Shown: in pieces, positions 27,069 to 35,100 of the stretch
Position numbering within the stretch: position 1 is the stretch's first letter
How the letters are laid out: every line of letters starts with the position of its first letter
Assembly (NCBI RefSeq): GCF_001971785.1
Contig: NZ_CP019389.1
Coordinates: 3,111,001-3,175,000 of the forward strand
DNA from: Seonamhaeicola sp. S2-3
GTDB taxonomy: Bacteria; Bacteroidota; Bacteroidia; Flavobacteriales; Flavobacteriaceae
Length of the DNA stretch: 64,000 nucleotides
Direction of reading: 5' to 3'
Position numbers and translations under genes: made by a program
Notes under the pieces: model-generated
Told to the model about the DNA's origin: nothing
The model's database searches: none
Seen by the model: the letters and a program-made list of their open reading frames with translations, nothing else

Positions 27069-30065
27069 TTATTCCATTTTTAATAAAACCTCTACTTTGG
27101 TTCCTGTTGATTTATTATTTTCTTTCAAATTGGTTATAACAACCGAAGCTTCTTCCTCATTATTGAAAAATTTAATGCGGTCTCGACTCATTTGACTGCC
27201 ATATGATGTTCCCTTTCTTGAAACATTTTCTTTTGCCGCTTTTATACCTACACCGTTGTCTTCTATCACGTATTTTATGTATGGCATCTGTTTGCTTACA
27301 GAAATACTCAATATACCACCCAAACCTTGTTTTTTTCGTAACCCGTGTATGATGGCGTTTTCAACAAAGGGTTGTACAATGAGTGGTGGCACTTGGTAAT
27401 CGGCGTTTTTTAAATCTTTATCGATGTTGAATACCACTTTGTATTTGTCTTGGTCACGCAATTGTTCCAAATCAACATACAATTTAAGGGTATCTAAATC
27501 TTTGGTTAAAGATACTTTTTTTTGGCGGGAACTATCAAGTACGTTGCGCAGCAATTTGGCAAATTTGTTTAGATAGACTGTGGCATTATGCCGGTCATTG
27601 TTTTGCACAAAAGCATCGATGTTGTTAATGCAGTTAAAAATAAAATGCGGGTTCATTTGTGCTCGTAGGGCTTTCAGCTCGGTTTCAGCTATTTTTTGCG
27701 CTATTTCGGCCTTATAGCGAATGGTTTTGATGCGTCGCTTCATAAAATAAAATACTGTGACAGCCATTGTTAAAATAAACAGAAATTGAAACCACCAAGT
27801 TTGCCACCAAGGGGGATTTATCTTGAATTCAAAAACAGTAGGTTTGCCCGAACTGCCGTTCCATGTTAGGGTTTTTACTTCAAAGCGGTAGTTGTTGGGT
27901 TGTAATCCGGCAAAGGAAACTGTGGGGTCGTTTGATGGTGGACTCCAACTTTCGTCTGTAGCACCTAGCAGGCGGTAACTGTAGCGAACGGCATTTTCGT
28001 TTATAAAATAAGGGGCAGCAAAATCTAGTTGAAGATTACCCCGATTGTGGGGCAGTATGACGTTTTTTTCAGAAGGTTGAAAGGTTAGGGTTTCGCTTTC
28101 GGTTTTATTCAAAATGTTGGTAATAAATACTTTGGGCGGTGGCAAGGTTTCGGTGTGGGGGTCGGTAAACTGTGCTAAGCCCGAAGCCGTGGCCACCCAA
28201 AAAGTACCATTTTGGGTGAGTTCAACATCCCAAATTTCATCGTAAAACCCGTTTTCTTTACTAAAATTTAAAACCTTGTATGTATCTCCTTTAGGAATAA
28301 GTTTGTCTATTCCCAAAAGCGAAGAAATAAAAATTCCACCTTCGTCATCTTCAGCAGAAACATAGCAGGAAGCCGACATTAAACCTTCTTTAGGCGTTAT
28401 GTGAAGTGTAGAATATTTGCCGTTGGCACTTTTTGAAATCTTGATAACACCTTTATCACGACTACCAGCCCAAATGTTTCCTTTGGAATCTACAAATAGC
28501 AATCCCGCACAGGCGCCGTTTAACAAATGGCTCATATTTGTTTTAGTTGCGATAACTTCAGCTTCGCTGTAATCAAGTGCTATGCGAAAAAGCTTTCCCG
28601 CCCAAGTGCTTGCCCACAAATAGCCTTCGGGGTCGTATACAATTTGGTTGATGCGTTCGGTTAGATTGGCAATAATGTACTTGTTTTCGGTTTTGGAGTT
28701 GTAAACGTACAGTCCGTAATTCCCTGCCAAAAAATAGTTGCCGTAATCATCGGTTTCTACGCAAAAAAACGAACGGTCATGATGCAGGATTTTTTCACCC
28801 AAGCCAGTTTTGGGGTTAAAATGGTAAAGGTCTTTGGCTGTCCAGCGGTAATCAGGGTTGTATCCTACAAACAGCTTGTTACTACGGGTTTTTAAAAGTT
28901 TTAAAAAACCACCCTGTTTTTGTTTTGTTAAGGTTTTAGTTTCTAGTGTTTCTGGGTTGAATTTTTGAATATGACCGCTTACTGTGGTTAGGTAAATTTC
29001 ATTTTCGTTATTAGTAAAAACACTTTGCAATTCATTGCTCCCTAGGCCATTATCTGTGGTAAAATACTGGAGATGCCCGCCCATTGAAATTTTGGTAATA
29101 CCTTTAACAGTTCCTGCCCATAGGTTATTTTGATGGTCTTTAAAAAGACAGGTTATTTTGTTTGATGTCATGCCATCATCTTCGGTAAACACTGTAATTT
29201 GACCGCTCGAAGTAATTCTTATCAAACCTTCAAGAGTGGCAATCCAGTAATTACCGTGGTGGTCTTGAAGCATATCGGTAACATCGCTGTTTAATAGGGG
29301 ATTTTCAAAAGGTAAAGGCTTAAAATTTAAATGTCCTTTATCTACGTCCTCTTCAGAAAGCAAGCCTAATCCGTTTACAGTACAAACCCAGATATTACCT
29401 TTACCGTCTGCATACAATTTATGCACTATCCCAAGGGTTTCCGAGGGTGTTTGTGTTAGTTTTACACCTTTGGCATTGAACAATTTTAACGAGGTGATGT
29501 AAGTGTCGTTTTCGAAATAAGAGCCGCCAACCAGTAAGTTTCCTTTTTTTGTTTTTACAAGTGAAATATTTGGGCCAAAATAGGGTTGGGTGATAGGTGT
29601 TATTTTTTCTTTGGAATACTTTACGATACCATCACCATCTGAAGCAATAATTTGCGAACCGTTGGGTTCTTTGTAAAAACCTAGAATAATAAGTGAATCT
29701 TTGAGAATATTAGGGGTAAAGCGGCCATTTTTTAGTTGTTGTAGTTGGTAGTTTGAAGCTATGTGCAAAATGTTATTTTTATCTTCAAACATAGCCGATA
29801 CATAGCTTGAGGCCAAACCGTTTTGTTTGGTAAAATTAGTAAAGCGTACACCATCATAACGGCTTAAGCCATAGCGGGTAAAAAACCACATAAACCCTTT
29901 GGAATCCTGAAATATACCGTGAACCGGATTGGTGGCTAATCCGTCTTCCATGGTGTATTTTTCCATCATTACCTTTTGTGCCGAAAGTTGGGCACAACAA
30001 AAAAGCAATAGTAAAAAGTGCAGCAAAATAGAAATGCGAAACCAGTTTTTAAGAGCATATGGCAT
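27069..30065 (-). CDS. Two-component propeller sensor histidine kinase (LytS-type)
   Basis: The 998-residue protein has a signal peptide or N-terminal helix (about 10-29). A large periplasmic beta-propeller follows, made of two-component propeller repeats (for example GFMWFFTRYGLSRYDG, GNIWVCTVNGLGLL, NLWAGTVKGITKI), then a Y_Y_Y-type domain (about 640-740). One transmembrane helix lies near 755-775 and is followed by a LytS-type kinase domain with His807 in QMNPHFIFN. The ATP-binding N box is PFVENAIIHG and the G box is EDNGVGI. Such propeller sensors are typical of Bacteroidota and sense extracellular cues, often glycans or envelope state. The ligand is unknown. It is co-transcribed with the LytTR regulator. 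Confidence 0.95.
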   Translation of the reverse strand: MPYALKNWFRISILLHFLLLLFCCAQLSAQKVMMEKYTMEDGLATNPVHGIFQDSKGFMWFFTRYGLSRYDGVRFTNFTKQNGLASSYVSAMFEDKNNILHIASNYQLQQLKNGRFTPNILKDSLIILGFYKEPNGSQIIASDGDGIVKYSKEKITPITQPYFGPNISLVKTKKGNLLVGGSYFENDTYITSLKLFNAKGVKLTQTPSETLGIVHKLYADGKGNIWVCTVNGLGLLSEEDVDKGHLNFKPLPFENPLLNSDVTDMLQDHHGNYWIATLEGLIRITSSGQITVFTEDDGMTSNKITCLFKDHQNNLWAGTVKGITKISMGGHLQYFTTDNGLGSNELQSVFTNNENEIYLTTVSGHIQKFNPETLETKTLTKQKQGGFLKLLKTRSNKLFVGYNPDYRWTAKDLYHFNPKTGLGEKILHHDRSFFCVETDDYGNYFLAGNYGLYVYNSKTENKYIIANLTERINQIVYDPEGYLWASTWAGKLFRIALDYSEAEVIATKTNMSHLLNGACAGLLFVDSKGNIWAGSRDKGVIKISKSANGKYSTLHITPKEGLMSASCYVSAEDDEGGIFISSLLGIDKLIPKGDTYKVLNFSKENGFYDEIWDVELTQNGTFWVATASGLAQFTDPHTETLPPPKVFITNILNKTESETLTFQPSEKNVILPHNRGNLQLDFAAPYFINENAVRYSYRLLGATDESWSPPSNDPTVSFAGLQPNNYRFEVKTLTWNGSSGKPTVFEFKINPPWWQTWWFQFLFILTMAVTVFYFMKRRIKTIRYKAEIAQKIAETELKALRAQMNPHFIFNCINNIDAFVQNNDRHNATVYLNKFAKLLRNVLDSSRQKKVSLTKDLDTLKLYVDLEQLRDQDKYKVVFNIDKDLKNADYQVPPLIVQPFVENAIIHGLRKKQGLGGILSISVSKQMPYIKYVIEDNGVGIKAAKENVSRKGTSYGSQMSRDRIKFFNNEEEASVVITNLKENNKSTGTKVEVLLKME

Positions 30066-30139
30066 GATTTCCCTAAAGTATGAAATTTCTGTTTGGCTTG
30101 TAAATATAAGGTTATTTGATAAATTTATGTTATAAGGAA

Positions 30140-30545
30140 ACCAAACCTACTCAATCTCTTTGGAGGAGTAGATTGCTTTACCTTAGCTTGTTTTGAACGT
30201 TAGTTGAAAGGTTTGCAATGACCCAGCCGTCACGTTGAGTTCTCGATACAATTTGTTCGTACCTCACAAATCGTCACGTCGAGTGTTTTCGCTGCACGAT
30301 ATTAAGCAGTGAAAATGTATCGAGACGCGAACTGGCGGGGTTCTCGATACAATTTGCTCCTGCGTCGCAAATCACTCGAACTGACGGTATAGGTTTTATT
30401 CACTTGAACTGATGGGGAGAGGCTTTATTGATTTAGTACAGGAATGTTATTACCCATCCCGTCACTGCGAGGAGGCACGACGAAGCAGTCTCATTAATAC
30501 ATAGCCTAAATGACTTAGAGATTGCTTCAGCTTGTTGGTTTTGTA
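30140..30545. repeat. Repeat cluster 2 (palindromic dispersed repeats)
   Basis: The cluster holds the same families of units as cluster 1: GGTTTGCAATGACCCAGCCG, CTCGATACAATTTGC, ATGTATCGAGACGCGAACTG and GTCACTGCGAGGAGGCACGA. Bases 30414-30529 repeat at 33045-33160 in the same orientation with 113 of 116 identical positions by eye. With cluster 3 it brackets the HerA-like gene. No gene is present in 30066-30615. Confidence 0.85.
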
Positions 30546-30615
30546 AGCTTATATGAAACCAGTTTTTCAGAAATTCAGGGTTGTGCAACGGTTACCTTTG
30601 TTATCCGTAGTTATT

Positions 30616-32682
30616 TTATTCTTCCACTATATTTGGAACTTCAAATATCATTGGCACATTCGATTTTAATGCTTTTCCTGCTACAATCGCCTGTCTAAAT
30701 TTTAATTTAGGAAGTGATTTTACAATTTCTTGTCCAAAATAGTTTGATAAAAAGTCGCTACTAGTTTTATCAAATTCTTGAAAAGAAACAATTGTATTAC
30801 ATTGAGTCAATATTGTTTTCGAAACATTGGCTGTTCTTTGAGCAATAACTAACAATCCAACATTGTATTTTCTTCCTTGTAGAGCAATTTGAGCAATACT
30901 ATTCAATAAAGGTTGAGATACTTTGTCAGATACACCCGAAAAATTCCATTCTGGAATTACGGTATGAGCTTCTTCTAATACAATACAAATTCTTTTTCCA
31001 AAATTATTTTCTGTTTTAGCAATGTGAAATAAAAGCCTAAAAAAAGTTTTAGTATAAGTTAAAACACCAGATGTATTAGCAACGTGTGGAAGTTCAAATA
31101 TTGATAGTTGATTATCACTTTTTAGAAAACCTTCTAATTGTTCGTGTATTTTGGTTGATACTTCTTTTTTTCTTTTTCTTGAATTATCGTTATCTTTATT
31201 GTAGTTATTCGCAATTTCTTGCTCAATATAATCTATGTCTTTAAATAATTGTTCTCCAACAGCATCATCAATTGTTTTTACAGGATGTAGGTCGTTAAAT
31301 TTACCTATATATTCACCTGTAAAGTCTATACAAATTACTTTTGTGTTTTCATCTTCTAGATATTGTCTTATAAGATTTCTTGAAAAAACGGACTTCCCTG
31401 TTCCAGTAACACCGACTACCGCCATATGATGAGAAATAGCAGTGTCTTTATCTAAAACAACAGGGTAATTTGTATTAGGAATTGAACCAATTTGATATTC
31501 ATTTTCTTCAATTGTTGGCTCTGAAATAGGTGATGCAATATAAATAGGTGTATTTACTTCTGGAACCCATCCAAATTGTTCAAATTGAAATTTTTCAGTA
31601 TCCCAAGTTCCTAATTGTATAGCTTCACCAACAATTAATCCAGTTTGATTTTTGTTTTCTAGTTGTTCAATTTTCGTAATTCCTTCTATTATTTGATAAA
31701 GAACTTTTTGTCCTTGAATTGAAACTTCTAAAAGCTGTCCCTCACTAATTTTTATTTTTGAATTGTAAATGAAACGTATTTTAAAAATAGTACTGTTTTC
31801 TGTTACGATTCCAACAAATCTTTTTAGATAATCATTTTCGGGAATATTATCAATTTTGTAAACAACATCCGATTTGTGATTTTCAAATATATTCTTGTCA
31901 AAAATTTTCTCGATTTCATTGTTAGATAATACTTTAACCCATTGTTGTTGGTTTAATAAATATGTATCTAATAATAAGCCCTTTCTAACCTTTTTATCTG
32001 TCGAATATTTAAATTCAACGAAGTCAAATATTTTTGTGTTTACAATTCTCTGTGATGAATCATATAGCCGAATTAGGAAAGTATTTTTTGATTGAACACC
32101 AAATATTTGCCCAAGTGCAAGTTTATTGCTTTTATCCTTGCCTATAGCAAACAAATCTTCTATTGATTTAGCTAAAGAGGGAATATTTAAAATTATAAAA
32201 ATTGCCCAGAACAATAACAAACCATTAAACTGATTGTTACCTGTTCCAAACTGTTTGTAAACTCCCCAAATAAAAAAGCTAGAAAAAAGTGCCTCAGGCT
32301 TTCCAATTTCTCTATTCACTCTGGCAATAAGTCGAATAAACTTATTTTCTAAACCAAGACTTTTCTGTCTTAGCCAAAGCAGTGCATAACTACTTACAGT
32401 TAGATAAACAATTATTGATAGAAAAACCCAAAAAATAAAATCTCTATTATTCTCATCTACGATTAACAATGAAATTCCAGCAGTTATTGAATTTATAAAA
32501 ATGTTTGAATCTTTGGAAAAATGTGGTTGGTCAATTAGTGAAAGAAGTATTAAAAGAAGCAATCCAGATGTAAACCAAAAATGATTTAAAAGAAAATCAC
32601 AACTACCGGTCAATAGATACCCTAAAATTATTAAGGTAATGAATGAAATTCCTAAAAATGAAAGTCTGTAAGTTTTACTCAT
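30616..32682 (-). CDS. Membrane-anchored HerA/DUF87-like ATPase
   Basis: The 688-residue protein has several hydrophobic helices in its first 180 residues (for example FLGISFITLIILGYLL and FIFWVFLSIIVYLTVSSYAL). A beta-rich HAS-barrel-like middle (about 200-400) follows, then an ATPase core with Walker A GVTGTGKS (about 421-428) and Walker B CIVLEEAHTV (about 566-575). A Q-containing sensor region reads LLVIAQRTANVSKTIL. HerA proteins form hexameric DNA translocases. Membrane-anchored versions are less known and some work in phage defence or in DNA transfer. No nuclease or partner gene is adjacent. It is an isolated gene bracketed by direct repeats. Confidence 0.85.
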   Translation of the reverse strand: MSKTYRLSFLGISFITLIILGYLLTGSCDFLLNHFWFTSGLLLLILLSLIDQPHFSKDSNIFINSITAGISLLIVDENNRDFIFWVFLSIIVYLTVSSYALLWLRQKSLGLENKFIRLIARVNREIGKPEALFSSFFIWGVYKQFGTGNNQFNGLLLFWAIFIILNIPSLAKSIEDLFAIGKDKSNKLALGQIFGVQSKNTFLIRLYDSSQRIVNTKIFDFVEFKYSTDKKVRKGLLLDTYLLNQQQWVKVLSNNEIEKIFDKNIFENHKSDVVYKIDNIPENDYLKRFVGIVTENSTIFKIRFIYNSKIKISEGQLLEVSIQGQKVLYQIIEGITKIEQLENKNQTGLIVGEAIQLGTWDTEKFQFEQFGWVPEVNTPIYIASPISEPTIEENEYQIGSIPNTNYPVVLDKDTAISHHMAVVGVTGTGKSVFSRNLIRQYLEDENTKVICIDFTGEYIGKFNDLHPVKTIDDAVGEQLFKDIDYIEQEIANNYNKDNDNSRKRKKEVSTKIHEQLEGFLKSDNQLSIFELPHVANTSGVLTYTKTFFRLLFHIAKTENNFGKRICIVLEEAHTVIPEWNFSGVSDKVSQPLLNSIAQIALQGRKYNVGLLVIAQRTANVSKTILTQCNTIVSFQEFDKTSSDFLSNYFGQEIVKSLPKLKFRQAIVAGKALKSNVPMIFEVPNIVEE

Positions 32683-32943
32683 TGTTGGTTTTCATAATTA
32701 CACACAACATCTACTATATACAGCATAGCGAGACACCTCACAGATAGCCATAATGGAGCCTCATTCGTTATACATAATATGTATGTTTCCTGAGGAGCTT
32801 ATGTAGACTCGACCAAATATAAAAAAAGAAATGAAAAGGTGCAATTAACAGTAGACGATGGTATGTAATTAGTAGAAGGGAAGCGTTTGCAAAACGGGAT
32901 ACTGTATGTTGTGGGTAATAAACTCTATTACAAGAAGACATGA

Positions 32944-33205
32944 CGAGTTCTCGATACAATTTGCTCCTGCGTCGCAAATCGTCATGTTGAGTGTTTTTGC
33001 TACACGGTAGCAGTAGCAAAAATGTATCGAAACGCGAACTGACGGGGGAGAGGCTTTATTGATTTAGTACAGGAATGTTATTACCCATCCCGTCACTGCG
33101 AGGAGGCACGACGAAGCAGTCTCATTAATATATAGCCTAAACGACATAGAGATTGCTTCACTACAGCTTGTCTTGAGCCCCGTCGAAAGGTTCGCAATGA
33201 TTAGG
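32944..33205. repeat. Repeat cluster 3 (palindromic dispersed repeats)
   Basis: Bases 32944-33045 equal 18362-18463 of cluster 1, and 33045-33160 match 30414-30529 of cluster 2, so this cluster is a joint of both. It contains the hairpin TTTTTGCTAC...GTAGCAAAAA. The 32683-32943 stretch before it has no supported gene; a short frame VEGKRLQNGILYVVGNKLYY there may be a leftover of a lost gene but is not assignable. Confidence 0.85.
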
Positions 33206-33324
33206 GAGTAGTTTTCTCCCATCTTTCTCCCTCAAAAATCGATTTTAAAAAAATAAACCCCTAGCTGAGACGAACAATCCTCGAACAAAACTCGAACAAA
33301 ACCCCTAAAATTTGCTAAAAATAG

Positions 33325-33454
33325 GTCAATAGTAGTCAATAGGTGTCAATAGTAGTCAATAGATGTCAATAAGTGTCAATAGGTGTCAATTGGTGTCAAT
33401 TGGTGTCAATAGTAGTCAATTGATGTCAAAAGCAGTCAATACGTGTCATAATTT
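33325..33454. repeat. Tandem array of 13 ten-base units (GTCAAT-N4)
   Basis: GTCAAT begins at 33325 and returns every 10 bases through 33445, with units such as GTCAATAGTA, GTCAATAGGT and GTCAATTGGT. The last units are less exact (GTCAAAAGCA, GTCAATACGT, GTCATAATTT). The 10-bp period equals about one helical turn, so every unit faces the same side of the DNA. It lies about 60 bp upstream of the DUF6266 stub. Confidence 0.9.
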
Positions 33455-33515
33455 GGATACTATTTTTAAGGCGTTATATCTTGGAGGCATTATTAACCCC
33501 AAAAACCATAAACTT

Positions 33516-33614
33516 ATGGCGACTTTTGAAAAAGGCATTTTAGGAGGCTTTTCTGGTAAAGTGGGCAATGTTGTTGGCGCACGCTGGAGAGGCAAAAATC
33601 TAATTTTGGTATAA
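33516..33614 (+). pseudogene. DUF6266 N-terminal stub
   Basis: The 32-residue frame MATFEKGILGGFSGKVGNVV, followed by GARWRGKNLI, is the hallmark N-terminus of DUF6266 proteins, which are normally about 200 residues long and found in Bacteroidota. It stops directly after this motif, so it is probably a 5' remnant of a deleted gene. A good terminator follows at 33664. A longer in-frame start at 33363 only translates the tandem array and is not credible. Confidence 0.75.
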
Positions 33615-33663
33615 CAATGTTAGGACTCACAGAAATAATAAATAAACCAGAGTGTAAGGTTTA

Positions 33664-33697
33664 AAATATAGAGGGTTACAGCCCTCTATATTTTTAT
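33664..33697 (+). terminator. Intrinsic terminator after the DUF6266 stub
   Basis: A perfect 12-bp stem pairs AAATATAGAGGG (33664-33675) with CCCTCTATATTT (33682-33693) over a 6-base loop, followed by T-rich sequence. It probably once ended the full-length DUF6266 gene. Confidence 0.75.
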
Positions 33698-33802
33698 ATT
33701 AACTTTAACTTATACAGTAGGTGATATATTGACATTTAACAAGAAATCTACACCCGACTATAGGATTAGTGTAAATATATCCAAATAAAAAAATTAGATT
33801 AA

Positions 33803-34834
33803 CTACTCAATAATTTCAACCTCAAATAGTTTGTCCCAACGTTTTCCGGTAACAAAAATGGTTTTAGTATCAGGATTGTAAGCAATGCCATTTAAAACAT
33901 CAAGTTTTTCATGTTGGGTTACTAATTTTTTAAGAGGCGAAAAATCTAGCACTCCAATAACACCACCATTTTTAGGGTTTATAATAGCTACGCCATCTTT
34001 TTGGTAACGGTTGGCAAAAATTTTACCATCAACCCATTCCATTTCGTTAATTTCAATTATTTTACCTTTATTGGTAAATACTTGTATGTAATCTTCTTCA
34101 ACTAATGTTTCTGGATTAAGCGTCCATATTTTTTCTGTACCATCGCTTTTATAAATAATGTTGTTATGGTTACATAAACCCCATCCTTCTTTACTGTTTC
34201 CATATTTAAAACTACTTAGTTTTTCAAGCGTATCTACATTATAAACAAAACCAGTTCCTTGGCGCCATGTTAACTGGTATACTTTATTGTTTAATATGGT
34301 TAATCCTTCTCCAAAATATTCATCGGCAAGGGCTATTTCTTTTAAAACTTTACCTGTTTTATAGTCAATTTTACGAAGTTTAGATTCTTTATATTGCCCA
34401 GTGCTTTCGTATAAATAGCCATTATGAAATTCTAACCCTTGTGTATATGACGTTATATCATGCGGATACTCATTAATTATTTTATACTTAAAAATTTTAG
34501 GAGCCACATTATTGAGTAGGGTTATAGGTGTATTAATAGTTTCTACCTTATTTTCAAAATAAACTTTAGACTCAATTGTTTGTTTTCCTAATTTAAAGTC
34601 TATTAATGGTGTATTATCTGTAATTATTTTTTTATTTAAAGTATGAATAACAGAATCTACCGTATGATTTTTTTTATTTATTAACGATAGTTTTAGCGTT
34701 TCACCAATAGAAATATTACCTTTTTCGGCATTGGTTTGTATTGCAAATTCATTTTTTTTATTTCCTGAGTTAGAACCACAAGAAATGATTAAACCGCATA
34801 AAAATATGATTAATAGATACTTGAGTTTAGACAT
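33803..34834 (-). CDS. Glutaminyl-peptide cyclotransferase (plant type), lipoprotein
   Basis: The 343-residue protein begins with a lipoprotein signal (MSKLKYLLIIFLCGLIISCG). An N-terminal domain (about 30-115) leads to a five-bladed propeller of the glutamine cyclotransferase family, with SYTQGLEFHNGYLYESTG, YFGEGLTIL, VYQLTWRQGTGFVYN and LNGIAYNPDTKTIFVTGK. The family forms N-terminal pyroglutamate from glutamine on exported proteins, and Bacteroidota enzymes of this type sit in the periplasm. It is a single-gene unit divergent from the SRP RNA gene. Confidence 0.9.
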   Translation of the reverse strand: MSKLKYLLIIFLCGLIISCGSNSGNKKNEFAIQTNAEKGNISIGETLKLSLINKKNHTVDSVIHTLNKKIITDNTPLIDFKLGKQTIESKVYFENKVETINTPITLLNNVAPKIFKYKIINEYPHDITSYTQGLEFHNGYLYESTGQYKESKLRKIDYKTGKVLKEIALADEYFGEGLTILNNKVYQLTWRQGTGFVYNVDTLEKLSSFKYGNSKEGWGLCNHNNIIYKSDGTEKIWTLNPETLVEEDYIQVFTNKGKIIEINEMEWVDGKIFANRYQKDGVAIINPKNGGVIGVLDFSPLKKLVTQHEKLDVLNGIAYNPDTKTIFVTGKRWDKLFEVEIIE

Positions 34835-34889
34835 GGTTTTATTTTAATTTGAAGCAAGATATTTATTTAAAATCATATAAGAAAAAACA

Positions 34890-34919
34890 TTGTAAAAAAA
34901 TTAAAAGATTGTATCTTTG
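34890..34919 (+). promoter_or_regulatory. Promoter of the SRP RNA gene
   Basis: TATCTTTG at 34912-34919 matches the Bacteroidota -7 consensus TAnnTTTG exactly, and TTG at 34890-34892 gives a -33 element with 19 bp spacing. Transcription would begin at about the GGCAAG at 34925. Confidence 0.75.
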
Positions 34920-34924
34920 CACCC

Positions 34925-35025
34925 GGCAAGTCCTACACAACCAGCTCCTGTAGAATCCTCCAGGGCGGGAACGCAGCAAAGGTATACGGTTGTAGCGGTG
35001 TGATGTAGGTAGCTTGCCTTTTTTT
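34925..35025 (+). ncRNA. ffs: Signal recognition particle RNA (small bacterial type)
   Basis: About 100 bases fold into the SRP RNA hairpin. The ends GGCAAG (34925-34930) and CTTGCC (35013-35018) pair, GTCCTACA pairs with TGATGTAGG, and the apical domain IV carries CCAGGGCGGGAACGCAGCAA, the typical Ffh-binding loops. A T-run follows at 35019. It guides ribosomes with nascent membrane or exported proteins to FtsY together with Ffh. Confidence 0.95.
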
Positions 35026-35100
35026 ATGCACTAAAATTAAATTTCTTTTTGCTTTTTCTATGTTGTAATTTGGTGCATTATTTTTTTGAAATTTATAGTT

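Noticed and set aside
32800-32940. Possible remnant frame VEGKRLQNGILYVVGNKLYY
   Set aside because: Too short, with stops around it, and no family could be recognised; mentioned only under repeat cluster 3.
32768-33019. Small ORF on the minus strand sharing a peptide with 18282-18479
   Set aside because: The shared part is the dispersed repeat; the rest has no family resemblance.
33325-33454. CRISPR array
   Set aside because: The period is 10 bases with no spacers and no cas genes nearby; it is a short tandem repeat.
33363-33515. Longer N-terminus for the DUF6266 stub
   Set aside because: The extra codons translate the tandem array, while family members start at the MATFEKG equivalent at 33516.
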